From positions 3,224,001-3,288,000 of the forward strand of contig NZ_CP010537.1 of NCBI RefSeq assembly GCF_000832305.1: a DNA stretch of 64,000 nt, given 5' to 3'. The position numbers and the translations under genes were made by a program. This document shows positions 21,075 through 30,404 of the stretch, one piece after another; the stretch's first letter is position 1, and every line of letters begins with the position of its first letter. The notes under the pieces are model-generated. The model searched no databases, was not told the DNA's origin, and saw only the letters and a list, made by a program, of their open reading frames with translations. Source of the DNA: Cupriavidus basilensis (GTDB lineage: Bacteria > Pseudomonadota > Gammaproteobacteria > Burkholderiales > Burkholderiaceae).

Positions 21075-22591
21075 TGTGGTAGGCCGCTGGCTTCGGGAAC
21101 GGGTACGGGTGACATGGCGCTCAGCGACCGGCCAAGCGCGAGGGTGGCGTTCAGCAGGACATCGATATCCTGCTGCGCGCTGCGATGATTGAAGAGCGCA
21201 ACCCGGATCGCAAAGCGGCCGTCGAGCACGGTCGACGACGGCGCGCAGAGGCCGGATTCCTGCAGGGCGACAACAAGATCGCGGTTGACCTGTTCGATGG
21301 CGCCGTTCGCATCGGCACCGATGAAACGGAAGCAAACGATGTTGAGCGATACCGGCGCCAGCAGCTCCAGCTCCGGCTCGGACTCGATACGCCGCGCGAG
21401 CCCCTGCGCCAGGGTGCAGGTGTGGGCGATCATGCCGCCAAGCCGCTCGGTGCCGTAGACCTTGATCGTGAACCAGGTCTTCAGCGCACGGAAGCCGCGC
21501 GACAGGTCCGGCCCGAAATCGCAGGGCCAGGGGGAGCCGGCCGCCATGCCGCGCTCGCCGCGGCTGAGGTACGTGCCCTCGTGCGTGGCAAAGGTGCGCA
21601 GGTGCAATTGCCGGTCGCGGACCACAAAGAAGCCGGCGTCATAGGGGACCTGCAGCCACTTGTGAAAGTCGAAGGCGATCGAGTCCGCCTGCTCGATGCC
21701 GCGCAGGCGCGGCGCCAGTTGGGGGCACAGCATGGCCAGCGCGCCAAAGGCACCGTCGACGTGAAAATGCAGTTGCTCCCGGCGGGCAATGCACGCAATC
21801 TCGGCAAGGTCGTCGATGGCGCCCGTATCCACGGTGCCGGCGGTGCCCACCACGAGAAACGGCTGGAAGCCGGCAGCGCGGTCCACAGCGATGGCGGCGG
21901 CAAGGCACGCCATATCCATGCGCCCCATCTCGTCAACGGGGATCGCGCGCAGATTGTCTTTGCCGAGGCCGGCCAGGTCCATGCCTTGGGCAATGCAGCC
22001 ATGCGCCCGGGTGGAGGTGTAGGCCGTCAGGCGCCGCGAAGCCTTCGCCATGCCGGTTGACCGCACGCCGGACCCGAGCGCCCGGGTCCGGGCGACCAGC
22101 ACGCCGGACAGGTTGGCCATGGAGGAGCCGGTCAGGAACAGGCCGCTGGCATCCTCGGGAAAACCAAACAGCTCGATCACCCAGCGCAGCACCTGCCACT
22201 CCACCTCCACCGGGATATGGTCGCGCCCACCCAGGTTGGCATTGAGCCCGGCCGCCAGCATTTCCGCCAGCATCCCGACCGGCGTGCCGCCGCCGTGCAC
22301 CCAGCCCATGAAGCCGGGATGCGCGTTGCCCACGGCAAAAGGCAGGATGCTGTCCATGAAGGCCTCATGCACCTGGTCCAGCCCGCTGCCCTCACGGGGC
22401 AACGGCTCGCGGAAACTGGCGCGCACCGCATCGGGGATCGGCTGCCAGACCGGGCGGGCACGGATGCCCTGGAGGTGGTCCAGCATATCGTCGAGCATGC
22501 TGTGCCCCTGCGCCCTCAGCGCGCTCCAGTCGACAGGATCGAGACTGGTGGGGACTGGCTGCCAGCTGCCCTGGGTGGTTGGTGTTGACAT
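21071..22591 (-). CDS. Group II PLP-dependent amino-acid decarboxylase
   Basis: A 506-residue enzyme of the aromatic-amino-acid/glutamate decarboxylase family. Landmarks are HPGFMGWVHGGG (substrate-side loop, about 95), TGSSMANLSG (PLP phosphate region, about 160), HVDGAFGALA (PLP-ring Asp, about 270) and DFHKWLQVPYD (PLP lysine, about 305). Such enzymes make amines from amino acids; the specificity is not readable here. The start at 22591 lacks a good ribosome site; an in-frame ATG 39 bases upstream is possible. It is the first gene of a three-gene minus-strand operon and divergent from an MFS exporter, suggesting that an amine-derived compound is made and exported. Confidence 0.85.
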   Translation of the reverse strand: MSTPTTQGSWQPVPTSLDPVDWSALRAQGHSMLDDMLDHLQGIRARPVWQPIPDAVRASFREPLPREGSGLDQVHEAFMDSILPFAVGNAHPGFMGWVHGGGTPVGMLAEMLAAGLNANLGGRDHIPVEVEWQVLRWVIELFGFPEDASGLFLTGSSMANLSGVLVARTRALGSGVRSTGMAKASRRLTAYTSTRAHGCIAQGMDLAGLGKDNLRAIPVDEMGRMDMACLAAAIAVDRAAGFQPFLVVGTAGTVDTGAIDDLAEIACIARREQLHFHVDGAFGALAMLCPQLAPRLRGIEQADSIAFDFHKWLQVPYDAGFFVVRDRQLHLRTFATHEGTYLSRGERGMAAGSPWPCDFGPDLSRGFRALKTWFTIKVYGTERLGGMIAHTCTLAQGLARRIESEPELELLAPVSLNIVCFRFIGADANGAIEQVNRDLVVALQESGLCAPSSTVLDGRFAIRVALFNHRSAQQDIDVLLNATLALGRSLSAMSPVPVPEASGLPQ

Positions 22592-22872
22592 GGCTAATGG
22601 CGGTCCGGAAAAACGCTGCGTCCCCATGGGAGGTGCTGTTCGCGACCTGGTTTCCGGGACATCGTGCCGGGGATCATAGCGCTGGGCCAGCCAGGCATTT
22701 GGTGGAGTACGGCGGGTTTTCCGCCCTATTTCTCTGCGACCGAAAAACAACACTGCCGGCGCTGCCTTACCACATTCCAATCATTTGCGAGCGCCGCTCC
22801 GCGAGACGATAATTGTGTCGTCAAGCATCTCAAGCATTGCTCGCGCCACTCCTTCAGCCGCCGCCCTCCCTC

Positions 22873-24267
22873 ATGCAGCCACACCAAGGCCTACCCTATC
22901 CCCAACGCTCCTGGGCCATCCTCACCGTGTTTTGCGGCCTGATCATGGCCGTGCTCGACGGCTCGATCGCCAACATCGCACTGCCCTCGATCTCGCGCGA
23001 GCTGGCGGCGGACCCGTCCAGCACCATCTGGGTGGTCAACGCCTACCAGCTCACCGTCACGGTGTGCCTGCTGCCGCTGTCCTCGTTGGGCGACATCCTT
23101 GGCTACAAGCGTGTGTACCGCGGCGGCCTGGCGATCTTCCTGGCGGGCTCGCTGTTGTGCGCGCTGTCGCCCAACCTGCCGGTGCTGGTGGCCGCGCGGG
23201 TGCTGCAGGGCATCGGCGGCGCCGGCATCATGAGCGTGAACACGGCGCTGGTGCGCTTTATCTATCCGCCCACCAAGCTGGGCCGGGGCATCGGGCTGAA
23301 CGCGCTGGTGGTGGGCATCACCATTGCCGTGGGGCCCTCCGTGGGCGCGCTGATCCTGTCGGTGGCGAGCTGGCCGTGGCTGTTCGCCATCAACGTGCCG
23401 GTGGCAATCTTTGCCCTGGCGCTGGCCCGCACCGCGCTGCCGGCGACGCCGCCCCAGCCGCGCAGCTTCGATTATCGCAGCGCGCTGCTCTCGGCCGTGG
23501 TCTTTGCCTTGTTCATCCTGGGCGTAGACGGCGCGGGCCACGCGCAATGGCGCCCCGCCGCCGCCGCAGGCCTGGTAGTGGCAGCGTTGCTGGGATGGTG
23601 CCTGGTGCGCATGCAGCGCGGCAAGCATGCGCCGCTGGTGCCGGTGGACCTGTTCGCCAGCCGCGCCTTCACGCTGGCGGTGGGCACTTCCTTCTGCTCG
23701 TTCATGGCGCAGATGCTGGCCTTCGTGGCGCTGCCCTTCTACCTCGAATACCAGCTTGGCCGCACGCTGCACGAGACCGGGCTGCTGATCACGCCGTGGC
23801 CGCTGATGGTGGCCATCATGGCGCCAATCTCGGGACGCCTGTCAGATCGCTACCCCGCCAGCATCCTCGCCGGCATCGGGCTGGCCTTGCTTGGGACGGG
23901 GCTGATCGGCCTGGCGATGCTTGGGCCGGAAGCGTCCAGCTTTGCCGTGTGCTGGCGCATGGCCATGTGCGGATTGGGATTCGGGCTATTCCAGTCGCCG
24001 AACAACCGCGCGATGATCGGCGCCACGCCGCCGGCGCGCAGTGGCGGCGCTAGCGGGGCGCAGGCTACAACGCGGTTGCTGGGGCAGACTACCGGGACTG
24101 CAGTGGTGGCCTTGTTGTTTAGTGTTGATGCCAGCGAGGCGGCCCGGGTGGCGCTTTTTGTTGCCGCGGGGGTGGCGCTGGTCGGGGCCCTGGTTAGCTT
24201 TAGCCGGTTGCGCAGCGGGAGTGGGCCGGCGGTGCAGGTGGGGGTGGCGGCTGAGGCGGATTTGTGA
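22873..24267 (+). CDS. MFS exporter, DHA2 (EmrB/QacA-like) family
   Basis: A 464-residue inner-membrane transporter with many hydrophobic helices. Motif A-like SLGDILGYKRVY is in the loop after TM2, motif D1-like LDGSIANIALPSI is in TM1, and the family motif C-like stretch is LNALVVGITIAVGPSVGALI in TM5. These mark a proton-driven drug or metabolite exporter of the DHA2 group with 14 helices expected. The ATG at 22873 precedes MQPHQG; an upstream start at 22813 is less likely. It is divergent from the decarboxylase operon and probably exports its product or gives self-resistance (inference). The 281-bp divergent region holds GACGA..TCGTC arms at 22804-22821 and no gene. Confidence 0.88.
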   Translation: MQPHQGLPYPQRSWAILTVFCGLIMAVLDGSIANIALPSISRELAADPSSTIWVVNAYQLTVTVCLLPLSSLGDILGYKRVYRGGLAIFLAGSLLCALSPNLPVLVAARVLQGIGGAGIMSVNTALVRFIYPPTKLGRGIGLNALVVGITIAVGPSVGALILSVASWPWLFAINVPVAIFALALARTALPATPPQPRSFDYRSALLSAVVFALFILGVDGAGHAQWRPAAAAGLVVAALLGWCLVRMQRGKHAPLVPVDLFASRAFTLAVGTSFCSFMAQMLAFVALPFYLEYQLGRTLHETGLLITPWPLMVAIMAPISGRLSDRYPASILAGIGLALLGTGLIGLAMLGPEASSFAVCWRMAMCGLGFGLFQSPNNRAMIGATPPARSGGASGAQATTRLLGQTTGTAVVALLFSVDASEAARVALFVAAGVALVGALVSFSRLRSGSGPAVQVGVAAEADL

Positions 24268-24355
24268 TTTTTGTTGGTGGTGGTTTTTGAGCCCAAGGGC
24301 CATACGACACGCCAGCGCAACGTCGTACGGCTCCTGCCCCCAAAAGCCAACACCT

Positions 24356-25330
24356 TTACTCCGCCTTGGCCCCCGAATCCCTCACCACCTTCGCCCACTT
24401 GGCAATCTCAACCTTCTGATAGCCCGCCAACTTTTCCGGCGTACCAAGAACAGGATCCAGCCCCAGGGTCTTGAGCTTGGCTTGCACATCGGGAAGCTGG
24501 TAAATCCGGTTAAGCTCGGTGTTGAGCCTGGCGATCACTTCCTTGGGCGTATTCGCCGGTGCAAAGATCGCAAACCACGAGTCCGCATCAAACCCGGGCA
24601 GCCCCTGCTCTGCCAGCGTGGGAATATCCGGCGCCGAATGCGAGCGTTTCGCGCTGGTCACGCCAAGGGCCCGTACCTTACCCTCCTTGATCACCGGCAG
24701 CGCCGACGGCAGGTTGTCGAACATCATGCTGATATGGCCGCCGAGAAGATCGGGAATGGCCATGGCGCGGCCCTTGTAGGGCACGTGGGTGAGCTTGACC
24801 CCGGCCAGGGCGTTGAACATCTCGCCCGCCACGTGCGGCGAGGTGCCGATGCCCGGCGTGCCGAACGTCAGGGCGCCCGGCTTGGCCTTGGCCAGCGCGA
24901 TCAGCTCCGCCACGTTCCTGGCCGGCACTGAAGGGTTGACCACCAGCACGTTGGGCGTGGTGGCGACCAGGATCACCGGGGTGAAATCCTTGACCATGTC
25001 GTACGGCATCTTGCTGTAAAGCGCGCCGTTGATGGAGTGCGTGCCGACCGTGCCCAGCGCCAGCGTGTAGCCATCCGGCGCGGCATGCGCGACGGCCTCG
25101 GCGCCAATGTTGCCGCCTGCGCCGGGCTTGTTGTCCACCACCACGGGCTGGCCCCACGAGGGTGAGATTTTTTCGGAGAAGATGCGCGCCAGGATGTCAG
25201 GCGCGCCGCCGCTGGGAAAGCCCACCACCATCCGGATGGGCTTGGAAGGATAGGTGTCGGCATGGGCCGAGGGCACGGCGAAGGCGGCGCAGGCGGCCAG
25301 GACGGCAGCTGCGAAAGGTTTGCAACGCAT
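24356..25330 (-). CDS. Bug-family (TctC-like) periplasmic solute receptor
   Basis: A 324-residue periplasmic protein with a clear signal peptide (cleavage after AHA) followed by the Bug signature: YPSKPIRMVVGFPSGG, VVVDNKPGAGGNIGAE, VPYKG and a C-terminal helix pair. Bug receptors bind carboxylates for tripartite tricarboxylate transporters, and many are orphan receptors in Burkholderiales. GGAGA lies eight bases before the ATG. No tctA or tctB is adjacent; tctBA occurs about 25 kb away without its own receptor. It follows the SDR and IclR genes on the same strand, suggesting one catabolic operon, divergent from the liv operon. Confidence 0.9.
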   Translation of the reverse strand: MRCKPFAAAVLAACAAFAVPSAHADTYPSKPIRMVVGFPSGGAPDILARIFSEKISPSWGQPVVVDNKPGAGGNIGAEAVAHAAPDGYTLALGTVGTHSINGALYSKMPYDMVKDFTPVILVATTPNVLVVNPSVPARNVAELIALAKAKPGALTFGTPGIGTSPHVAGEMFNALAGVKLTHVPYKGRAMAIPDLLGGHISMMFDNLPSALPVIKEGKVRALGVTSAKRSHSAPDIPTLAEQGLPGFDADSWFAIFAPANTPKEVIARLNTELNRIYQLPDVQAKLKTLGLDPVLGTPEKLAGYQKVEIAKWAKVVRDSGAKAE

Positions 25331-25475
25331 GGTGTGTCTCCCGATGATCGGATTTGTTCTGGTGTCGGACTGATCTTGCATGCTGCCGGCGCCAAGGGGC
25401 CAAGGGGCCAAGCCTTGCGCCTGTTCGCCGGCAGCGGTGACTCAACTGACTGTCGCGCGGGGTTTCACGCCACGC

Positions 25476-26288
25476 TTAAACTACCGTGCCGCCGAACTCC
25501 GCCATCACTTTATCGTGCAGCCGGCGCATTCCCTTTAGCCAACGATCGTAATCCTGCCCTTTGCGCTGGTAATACTCGAGCACTTCGGGATGCGGCAGGA
25601 TCAGGAAGCGCTCGTCCTTCACGCCTTCCAGCGTGACCTGCGCCACGTGCTCGGGCGTGACCGAGCCGGCCTGCAGGAAGCCCTTGCGCTCGCCATCCTC
25701 GCCGAACAGCATGCGCGTCTGCACGCCCTGCGGGCAGATGCAGCTGACCTTGATGCCGCGATCGCCGTAGGTGATCGACAGCCACTCGGCGAAGCCGATG
25801 GCGGCGTGCTTGGTCACGGCGTAAGGCGCCGAGCCGATCTGCGACAGCAGGCCGGCGGCCGATACGGTGTTGACGAAATAGCCATCGCCGCGCGCCAGCA
25901 TCTGCGGCAGCACGGCGCGCGAGGCGTGGATGTGGGCCATGACGTTGATCTCCCAGATGCGCTGCCATTCCTCGGCGCTGGCATCCAGGCCCTTGCGCAG
26001 GATGATGCCGGCGTTGGAGCAGAACACATCGATCTGGCCAAAGCGTTGCGTGGCCGCATCGGCCAGCGCCTGCACGGCGGCCGCATCGGCCACGTCGGTT
26101 TGCTGCGCGAACACCTGGCAGTCCGGGCTGGCCTTGGCCACTTCCTCGGCTACCGCCTGCGCGCCCTTGCCGTCCAGGTCGGCCACGGCCACGCCGCGCG
26201 CGCCCCCGGCGGCAAACGCCAGCGCCAGCGCGCGCCCGATGCCGGTGGCGGCACCCGTCACCACGACGGTCTTGTTGCGAATCTCCAT
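25476..26288 (-). CDS. Short-chain dehydrogenase/reductase
   Basis: A 270-residue classical SDR: nucleotide-binding TGAATGIG at about 11-18, a DLDG turn at about 37-40 that favours NAD(H), the NAG motif in CSNAGII (about 93), catalytic Ser in TVSAAG (about 143) and the Tyr-x3-Lys pair in PYAVTKHA (about 155-159). The C-terminal tail is longer than usual and rich in aromatic and charged residues. The substrate is unknown; neighbouring Bug receptor and IclR genes suggest oxidation of an imported hydroxy acid or alcohol. Preceded by AGGAGACAAGG-like sequence and co-directional with its neighbours. Confidence 0.88.
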   Translation of the reverse strand: MEIRNKTVVVTGAATGIGRALALAFAAGGARGVAVADLDGKGAQAVAEEVAKASPDCQVFAQQTDVADAAAVQALADAATQRFGQIDVFCSNAGIILRKGLDASAEEWQRIWEINVMAHIHASRAVLPQMLARGDGYFVNTVSAAGLLSQIGSAPYAVTKHAAIGFAEWLSITYGDRGIKVSCICPQGVQTRMLFGEDGERKGFLQAGSVTPEHVAQVTLEGVKDERFLILPHPEVLEYYQRKGQDYDRWLKGMRRLHDKVMAEFGGTVV

Positions 26289-26394
26289 CCTTGTCTCCTT
26301 TGTTTGCTATGTCTGTATTGCCAGCTAGATGTGTGGCCCTGGGGCCGTGAGAAAGCGATACGTGGCGATGGCATCGATGGCGCGCATGGCGCTG

Positions 26395-27288
26395 CTATCC
26401 GCGCCCCTGCCATAGACGGCTCTGCAGCACTTCGGCCAGTTCGCGGATGCGCGGGCCGAGATTGCCGTCGAGGATTTCCGGCGTCAGCCGCGTGGCCGCG
26501 CCGCCGATATTGATGGCCAGCACTTCCGCGCCGCCTTCTAGCACCACGGGCGCAGCCGCGCCGCTGACCGTGCGGTCCCACTCCGCGTGGGCCAGGCAGA
26601 AGCCGCGCTTGGCGTAGTCGCGCAGCGCGCGTTCGAGCTTGATGCGGATCGCGGGCCAGCGCGCGCCGTAGTGGCCCTCCAGGTCGGCCAGCACGGCGGC
26701 GCGCCGCTGCGGCGCCAGCCCGGACAACCACGCGCGCCCGATGGCGGAGGTGGCGGTGGGCAGGCGCGAGCCGGGCGCCAGCCGCATCACCAGCGCGCCG
26801 CGCGGCTGGCAGACTTCCAGGTACACCATTTCGTGGCGGTCCGATGTGGCAAGCGCCACCGTGCAATCGGTGGCGAACGCCAATGACTGCATCAGCGGTT
26901 GCGCGATCTCGCGGATGCCCGAGCCGGCGAGGTAACGCTGGCCGAGCACCATCGCGCCCTGGCCGAGCCGGTACTTCTCCAGCGACGCGGAGTAGATCAG
27001 GTAGCCCAGGCTGGTGAGCGTGTAGGTCAGGCGTGAAACCGTGGGGCGCGGGATGCCGGCGCGCCGCGCCAGTTCCGCATTGCCAAGGTAATCGTCGTGC
27101 GGGCCGAAGGCGCGCAGCAGGTCCAGCCCACGCGCCAGCGCGGTGACAAAATTGCGGTCGTCACGATCGATGTCCGGTTCCCTGCCGTCGTGCGGCGCAT
27201 CTGCGGCGCGCGCGGCCGCGGCATGCGCGCCGCCGGGCAAGGAAGCTGGGGAGGCAGGCGAGAGCGGGATCGACGAGGTGCGCTTCAT
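26395..27288 (-). CDS. IclR-family transcriptional regulator
   Basis: A 297-residue regulator. An Ala/Pro/Asp-rich N-terminal tail (about 1-45) precedes the winged helix (AELARRAGIPRPTVSRLTY, about 72-90), followed by the IclR effector domain with RLAPGSRLPTATSAIGRAWL and AINIGG. IclR proteins bind small acids and repress or activate a neighbouring catabolic operon. It is divergent from livHMGF and upstream of the SDR and Bug genes. The inverted repeat TGCGGAA-N5-TTCCGTA at 27382-27400 in the shared promoter region is a likely target. Confidence 0.9.
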   Translation of the reverse strand: MKRTSSIPLSPASPASLPGGAHAAAARAADAPHDGREPDIDRDDRNFVTALARGLDLLRAFGPHDDYLGNAELARRAGIPRPTVSRLTYTLTSLGYLIYSASLEKYRLGQGAMVLGQRYLAGSGIREIAQPLMQSLAFATDCTVALATSDRHEMVYLEVCQPRGALVMRLAPGSRLPTATSAIGRAWLSGLAPQRRAAVLADLEGHYGARWPAIRIKLERALRDYAKRGFCLAHAEWDRTVSGAAAPVVLEGGAEVLAINIGGAATRLTPEILDGNLGPRIRELAEVLQSRLWQGRG

Positions 27289-27726
27289 ACGTGGCGATAA
27301 CGCTTGGCTACTGGGTGCGGGAAGCAGACCTGTGGCCGCCTTTGGAGATGGCGGGCCGGAGGTAAGCCGGCTATTTCGCTGTGCGGAAGACTATTCCGTA
27401 TTTCTTGACTGTGCCTCAGGCCGTATGCAACAGTCAATGAAAACGAACGATCGTGCTGGAACATACCTACGCAGACATGCGTAGCGCTTCACGGTACACG
27501 ACGACACCGCACCCGGGGCCTGCACGGCAGGCCATTCCGCATCGCACAGGAGACCACGCATGCATCACGCACCTCACCAGGCCGCACCGCCCCGCGGCTG
27601 ACTCTCGCCCCGCATGACCAAGTGGCCCTCGTAGTGTTTTCTGCGCGGCGCCGCCATTTCCACGCAGCCCGCGGCGCGGCTTGCGTGCCTTCGTTCGTGA
27701 TTCGAAAAGTCGCATGAGGTAAGCCC
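27289..27726. other. 438-bp divergent promoter region between iclR and livH
   Basis: No gene. Contains the candidate IclR operator at 27382-27400 and the livH leader, with GAGGTAA ahead of the GTG start of livH. The part from 27480 to 27700 is ordinary GC-rich sequence with no structure that I can support. Confidence 0.5.
27382..27400. promoter_or_regulatory. Candidate IclR operator, TGCGGAA-N5-TTCCGTA
   Basis: Seven-base arms with one mismatch around a five-base spacer, 94 bases from the iclR start and in the divergent region. IclR-type regulators often bind GGAA/TTCC-centred palindromes, which fits. Confidence 0.5.
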
Positions 27727-28590
27727 GTGACATTGTTTCTTCAACAAGTCCTCAACGGCCTGACGCTGGGCGGCGTATATAGCCTGGTGGCGTTGGGCCT
27801 GACGCTGGTCTACGGCATCCTGCACGTGCCCAATTTCGCGCATGGCGCCTTCTACATGGCAGGCGCCTACGTCTCGTACTACTTGATGACGTCGCTGGGC
27901 ATGAACTACTGGCTGGCGATGGGCGCCGCCGCCATCGCGGTGGCGGTGCTGTCGATGCTGGCCGACCGGCTGGTGTTCCATCCGCTGCGCAACGCGCCGG
28001 AGCTGCACGACATGATCGCCGCCATCGGCATCATGCTGTTCCTCGAAGCCGGCGCGCAGGCAATGTGGGGCGCCGACTTCCATCGCATGCCCACGCCTTA
28101 CGGCCAGATGGTGGAAGTGATGGGCCTGAGCGCACCGGCGCAACGGCTGCTGATCATCGCCGCCGCCTTCGGGCTGATGGTGCTGCTGCACCTGTTCCTC
28201 ACCCGCACCGTGACCGGCTCCACCATCGTGGCGATGGCGCAGAACCGCGAGGGCGCGGCGCTGGTTGGCATCGACGCCACGCGTGTCACGCTGCTGGTGT
28301 TTGCCATCTCCGGCGCGCTCGCCGCCATCGCCGCCACGCTCTACGCGCCGATCAACCTGGTCTACCCGAGCATGGGCAACCTGGTCATCACCAAGGCCTT
28401 CGTCATCATCATCCTTGGCGGCATGGGCAGCATTCCCGGCGCCATCGTGGGCGGGCTGATCATCGGCATGGCCGAGAGCTTCGGCGGCTTCTACGTCTCG
28501 ACGGACTACAAGGACATCATCGCCTTTGCGCTGCTGGTGCTCATCCTGTCGATCCGGCCCCAAGGCCTGTTTGCCGGCAAGGCCGCATAA
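27727..28590 (+). CDS. livH: Branched-chain amino acid-type ABC transporter permease, LivH
   Basis: A 287-residue inner-membrane permease with eight or so hydrophobic helices, beginning with the LivH-typical LNGLTLGGVYSLVALGLTLVYGIL and containing NFAHGAFYM and the cytoplasmic coupling region AMAQNREGAALVGIDATRV. Starts with GTG preceded by GAGGTAA. It is the first gene of a five-gene set (H, M, G, F, then the binding protein). LivH/LivM permeases form a heterodimer for amino acids, amides or aromatic and short-chain acids, so the substrate need not be a branched-chain amino acid. Confidence 0.93.
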   Translation: MTLFLQQVLNGLTLGGVYSLVALGLTLVYGILHVPNFAHGAFYMAGAYVSYYLMTSLGMNYWLAMGAAAIAVAVLSMLADRLVFHPLRNAPELHDMIAAIGIMLFLEAGAQAMWGADFHRMPTPYGQMVEVMGLSAPAQRLLIIAAAFGLMVLLHLFLTRTVTGSTIVAMAQNREGAALVGIDATRVTLLVFAISGALAAIAATLYAPINLVYPSMGNLVITKAFVIIILGGMGSIPGAIVGGLIIGMAESFGGFYVSTDYKDIIAFALLVLILSIRPQGLFAGKAA

Positions 28591-28600
28591 GGAGCGCACC

Positions 28601-29647
28601 ATGACAAAGACACTGCAAGGCAAGACCGGCTGGGCCCTGTTGCTGGCGCTGGCCATCGCGTTCCCGCTGGTCACGCCCAACAGCTACTACCTGACGGTGA
28701 TGACACTGGCCTTCATCTACGCCATCGCCACGCTGGGGCTGAACCTGATCACCGGCTATACGGGCCAGCTCAACCTGGCGCACGGCGGCTTCATGGCCAT
28801 CGGCGCCTACACGCTGGGCATTCTCACGGTGGATCACCAGGTGCCGTTCTGGGCGGCGTTCGTGCTGTCCGGCGTGGTGTGCATGATGGTAGGCTACTTC
28901 GTCGGCGTGGTATCGCTGCGGCTCAAAGGCCACTACTTCTCGATCTTCACGCTGTGCATCGGCTACATCATCTATCTGCTGATCGAGAAGTGGGAAAGCC
29001 TGACGCACGGCACCGTGGGCCTGATCGGCATTCCGGTGCCGGCCTCGGTGGGCCCGCTCGCGTTCGACAACGTGCAGGCACAGTACTACCTCGTGCTGTT
29101 CTTCCTGGTGGCAGGCACCTTCCTGATGCACCGCATCGTCACTTCGCTGCTGGGCCGCAGCTTCATGGCGGTGCGCAACAGCGACGCGCTGGCGGAGGCC
29201 CTCGGCATCAACCTGATGCGCACCAAGGTGCTGTCGTTCGTGCTGTCGGTGGGCTACGCCGGCTTTGCCGGCGCGCTGTACGCGGGCCAGGTGCGTTTTC
29301 TCGGGCCGGACATCGCGCGCACCGACCTGACCTTCGAGATGGTGATGGCGATGCTGGTGGGCGGCACCGGCACGCTGCTGGGGCCGCTGCTGGGCGCGGT
29401 GCTGGTGCCGTGGGTCACGCAGACGCTGCAGTTCCTGCAGGACTACCGCATGCTGGTGTTCGGGCCGGTGCTGGTGCTGCTGATCATTTTCGTGCCGGAC
29501 GGCATCGTGGGCTCGTGGGCCAAGCGCCAGGCACGCCGCGCCGCGGCCGCACGCCGCGGCGGCACAAGCCGCGCGCACCCGGCGGGCACGCCCGTCGCCG
29601 GCAACCCGAATGCAAACGCTGCGAACGCAGGGGCCGACCATGCTTGA
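28601..29647 (+). CDS. livM: Branched-chain amino acid-type ABC transporter permease, LivM
   Basis: A 348-residue permease that pairs with LivH. It shows the LivM signatures LNLITGYTGQLNLAHGGFMAIGAY near residue 50, the coupling segment AVRNSDALAEALGINLMRTK and GGTGTLLGPLLGA near the C-terminal helices. The tail after about 310 is Ala/Arg-rich and cytoplasmic. The ATG at 28601 has AAGGAG seven bases upstream; a longer frame upstream only overlaps livH. The stop overlaps livG by eight bases. Confidence 0.93.
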   Translation: MTKTLQGKTGWALLLALAIAFPLVTPNSYYLTVMTLAFIYAIATLGLNLITGYTGQLNLAHGGFMAIGAYTLGILTVDHQVPFWAAFVLSGVVCMMVGYFVGVVSLRLKGHYFSIFTLCIGYIIYLLIEKWESLTHGTVGLIGIPVPASVGPLAFDNVQAQYYLVLFFLVAGTFLMHRIVTSLLGRSFMAVRNSDALAEALGINLMRTKVLSFVLSVGYAGFAGALYAGQVRFLGPDIARTDLTFEMVMAMLVGGTGTLLGPLLGAVLVPWVTQTLQFLQDYRMLVFGPVLVLLIIFVPDGIVGSWAKRQARRAAAARRGGTSRAHPAGTPVAGNPNANAANAGADHA

Positions 29648-30404
29648 GATCCGCAACCTGACCAGGAAATTCGGCGGCCTGAGCGCCGTGCACGATGTCT
29701 CGATCACCTTCGAGACGGGCCATATCAACGCCATCATCGGCCCCAACGGCGCGGGCAAGACCACCTTCTTCAACCTGATCGCCGGCACCCATGCGCCGAC
29801 CTCCGGGCAGATCCTGCTCAAGGGCCGCAACGTGGCCGGCCTGCGCGCCGACCAGATCGCCCGGCTCGGCGTGGCCCGCACCTTCCAGGCCACGCACCTG
29901 TTCGACCGCGCCACCGTGCTGGACAACCTGATCGTGGGCCACCGGCTGCGCACGCAAGCGGGGCTGGCCGACGTGATCTTCAATACGCGCCGGCTGCGCG
30001 AGGAAGAACGGCTGTGCCGCGCCAAGGCCGAGGAAGCGCTCGACTTCGTGGGCCTGGCGCACCTCGCGCATGAAGTGGCGGCGGACATCACGCAGGAAGA
30101 GCGCAAGCGCGTGGCCTTTGCGCTGGCGCTGGCCACCGATGCCGAACTGCTGCTGCTCGACGAGCCCGCGGGCGGCGTGAACCCCGAGGAGACCGTGGGC
30201 CTGGCCGAACTGATCCGCAAGATGGTCCGCCACGGCAAGACGGTCTGCCTGATCGAACACAAGATGGACATGATCATGCGGCTGGCCGACAAGATCATGG
30301 TGCTTAACCACGGCGAGAAGATCGCCGAGGGGTCGCCCGCGCAGATCCAGCAAGACCCGCAGGTCATCGAAGCCTATCTGGGAGCCGACCATGTTGCAGC
30401 TTGA
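29640..30404 (+). CDS. livG: ABC transporter ATP-binding protein, LivG
   Basis: A 254-residue ATPase: Walker [10 protein letters not shown] (about 37-45), Q-loop in [10 protein letters not shown], Walker [16 protein letters not shown] (about 165) and H-loop in LIEHKMD. The ABC signature position reads [12 protein letters not shown] rather than the usual LSGGQ-like form, a variant seen in some LivG subgroups. Energises the LivHM permease. Overlaps livM by eight and livF by fourteen bases, indicating tight coupling. Confidence 0.93.
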   Translation: MLEIRNLTRKFGGLSAVHDVSITFETGHINAIIGPNGAGKTTFFNLIAGTHAPTSGQILLKGRNVAGLRADQIARLGVARTFQATHLFDRATVLDNLIVGHRLRTQAGLADVIFNTRRLREEERLCRAKAEEALDFVGLAHLAHEVAADITQEERKRVAFALALATDAELLLLDEPAGGVNPEETVGLAELIRKMVRHGKTVCLIEHKMDMIMRLADKIMVLNHGEKIAEGSPAQIQQDPQVIEAYLGADHVAA

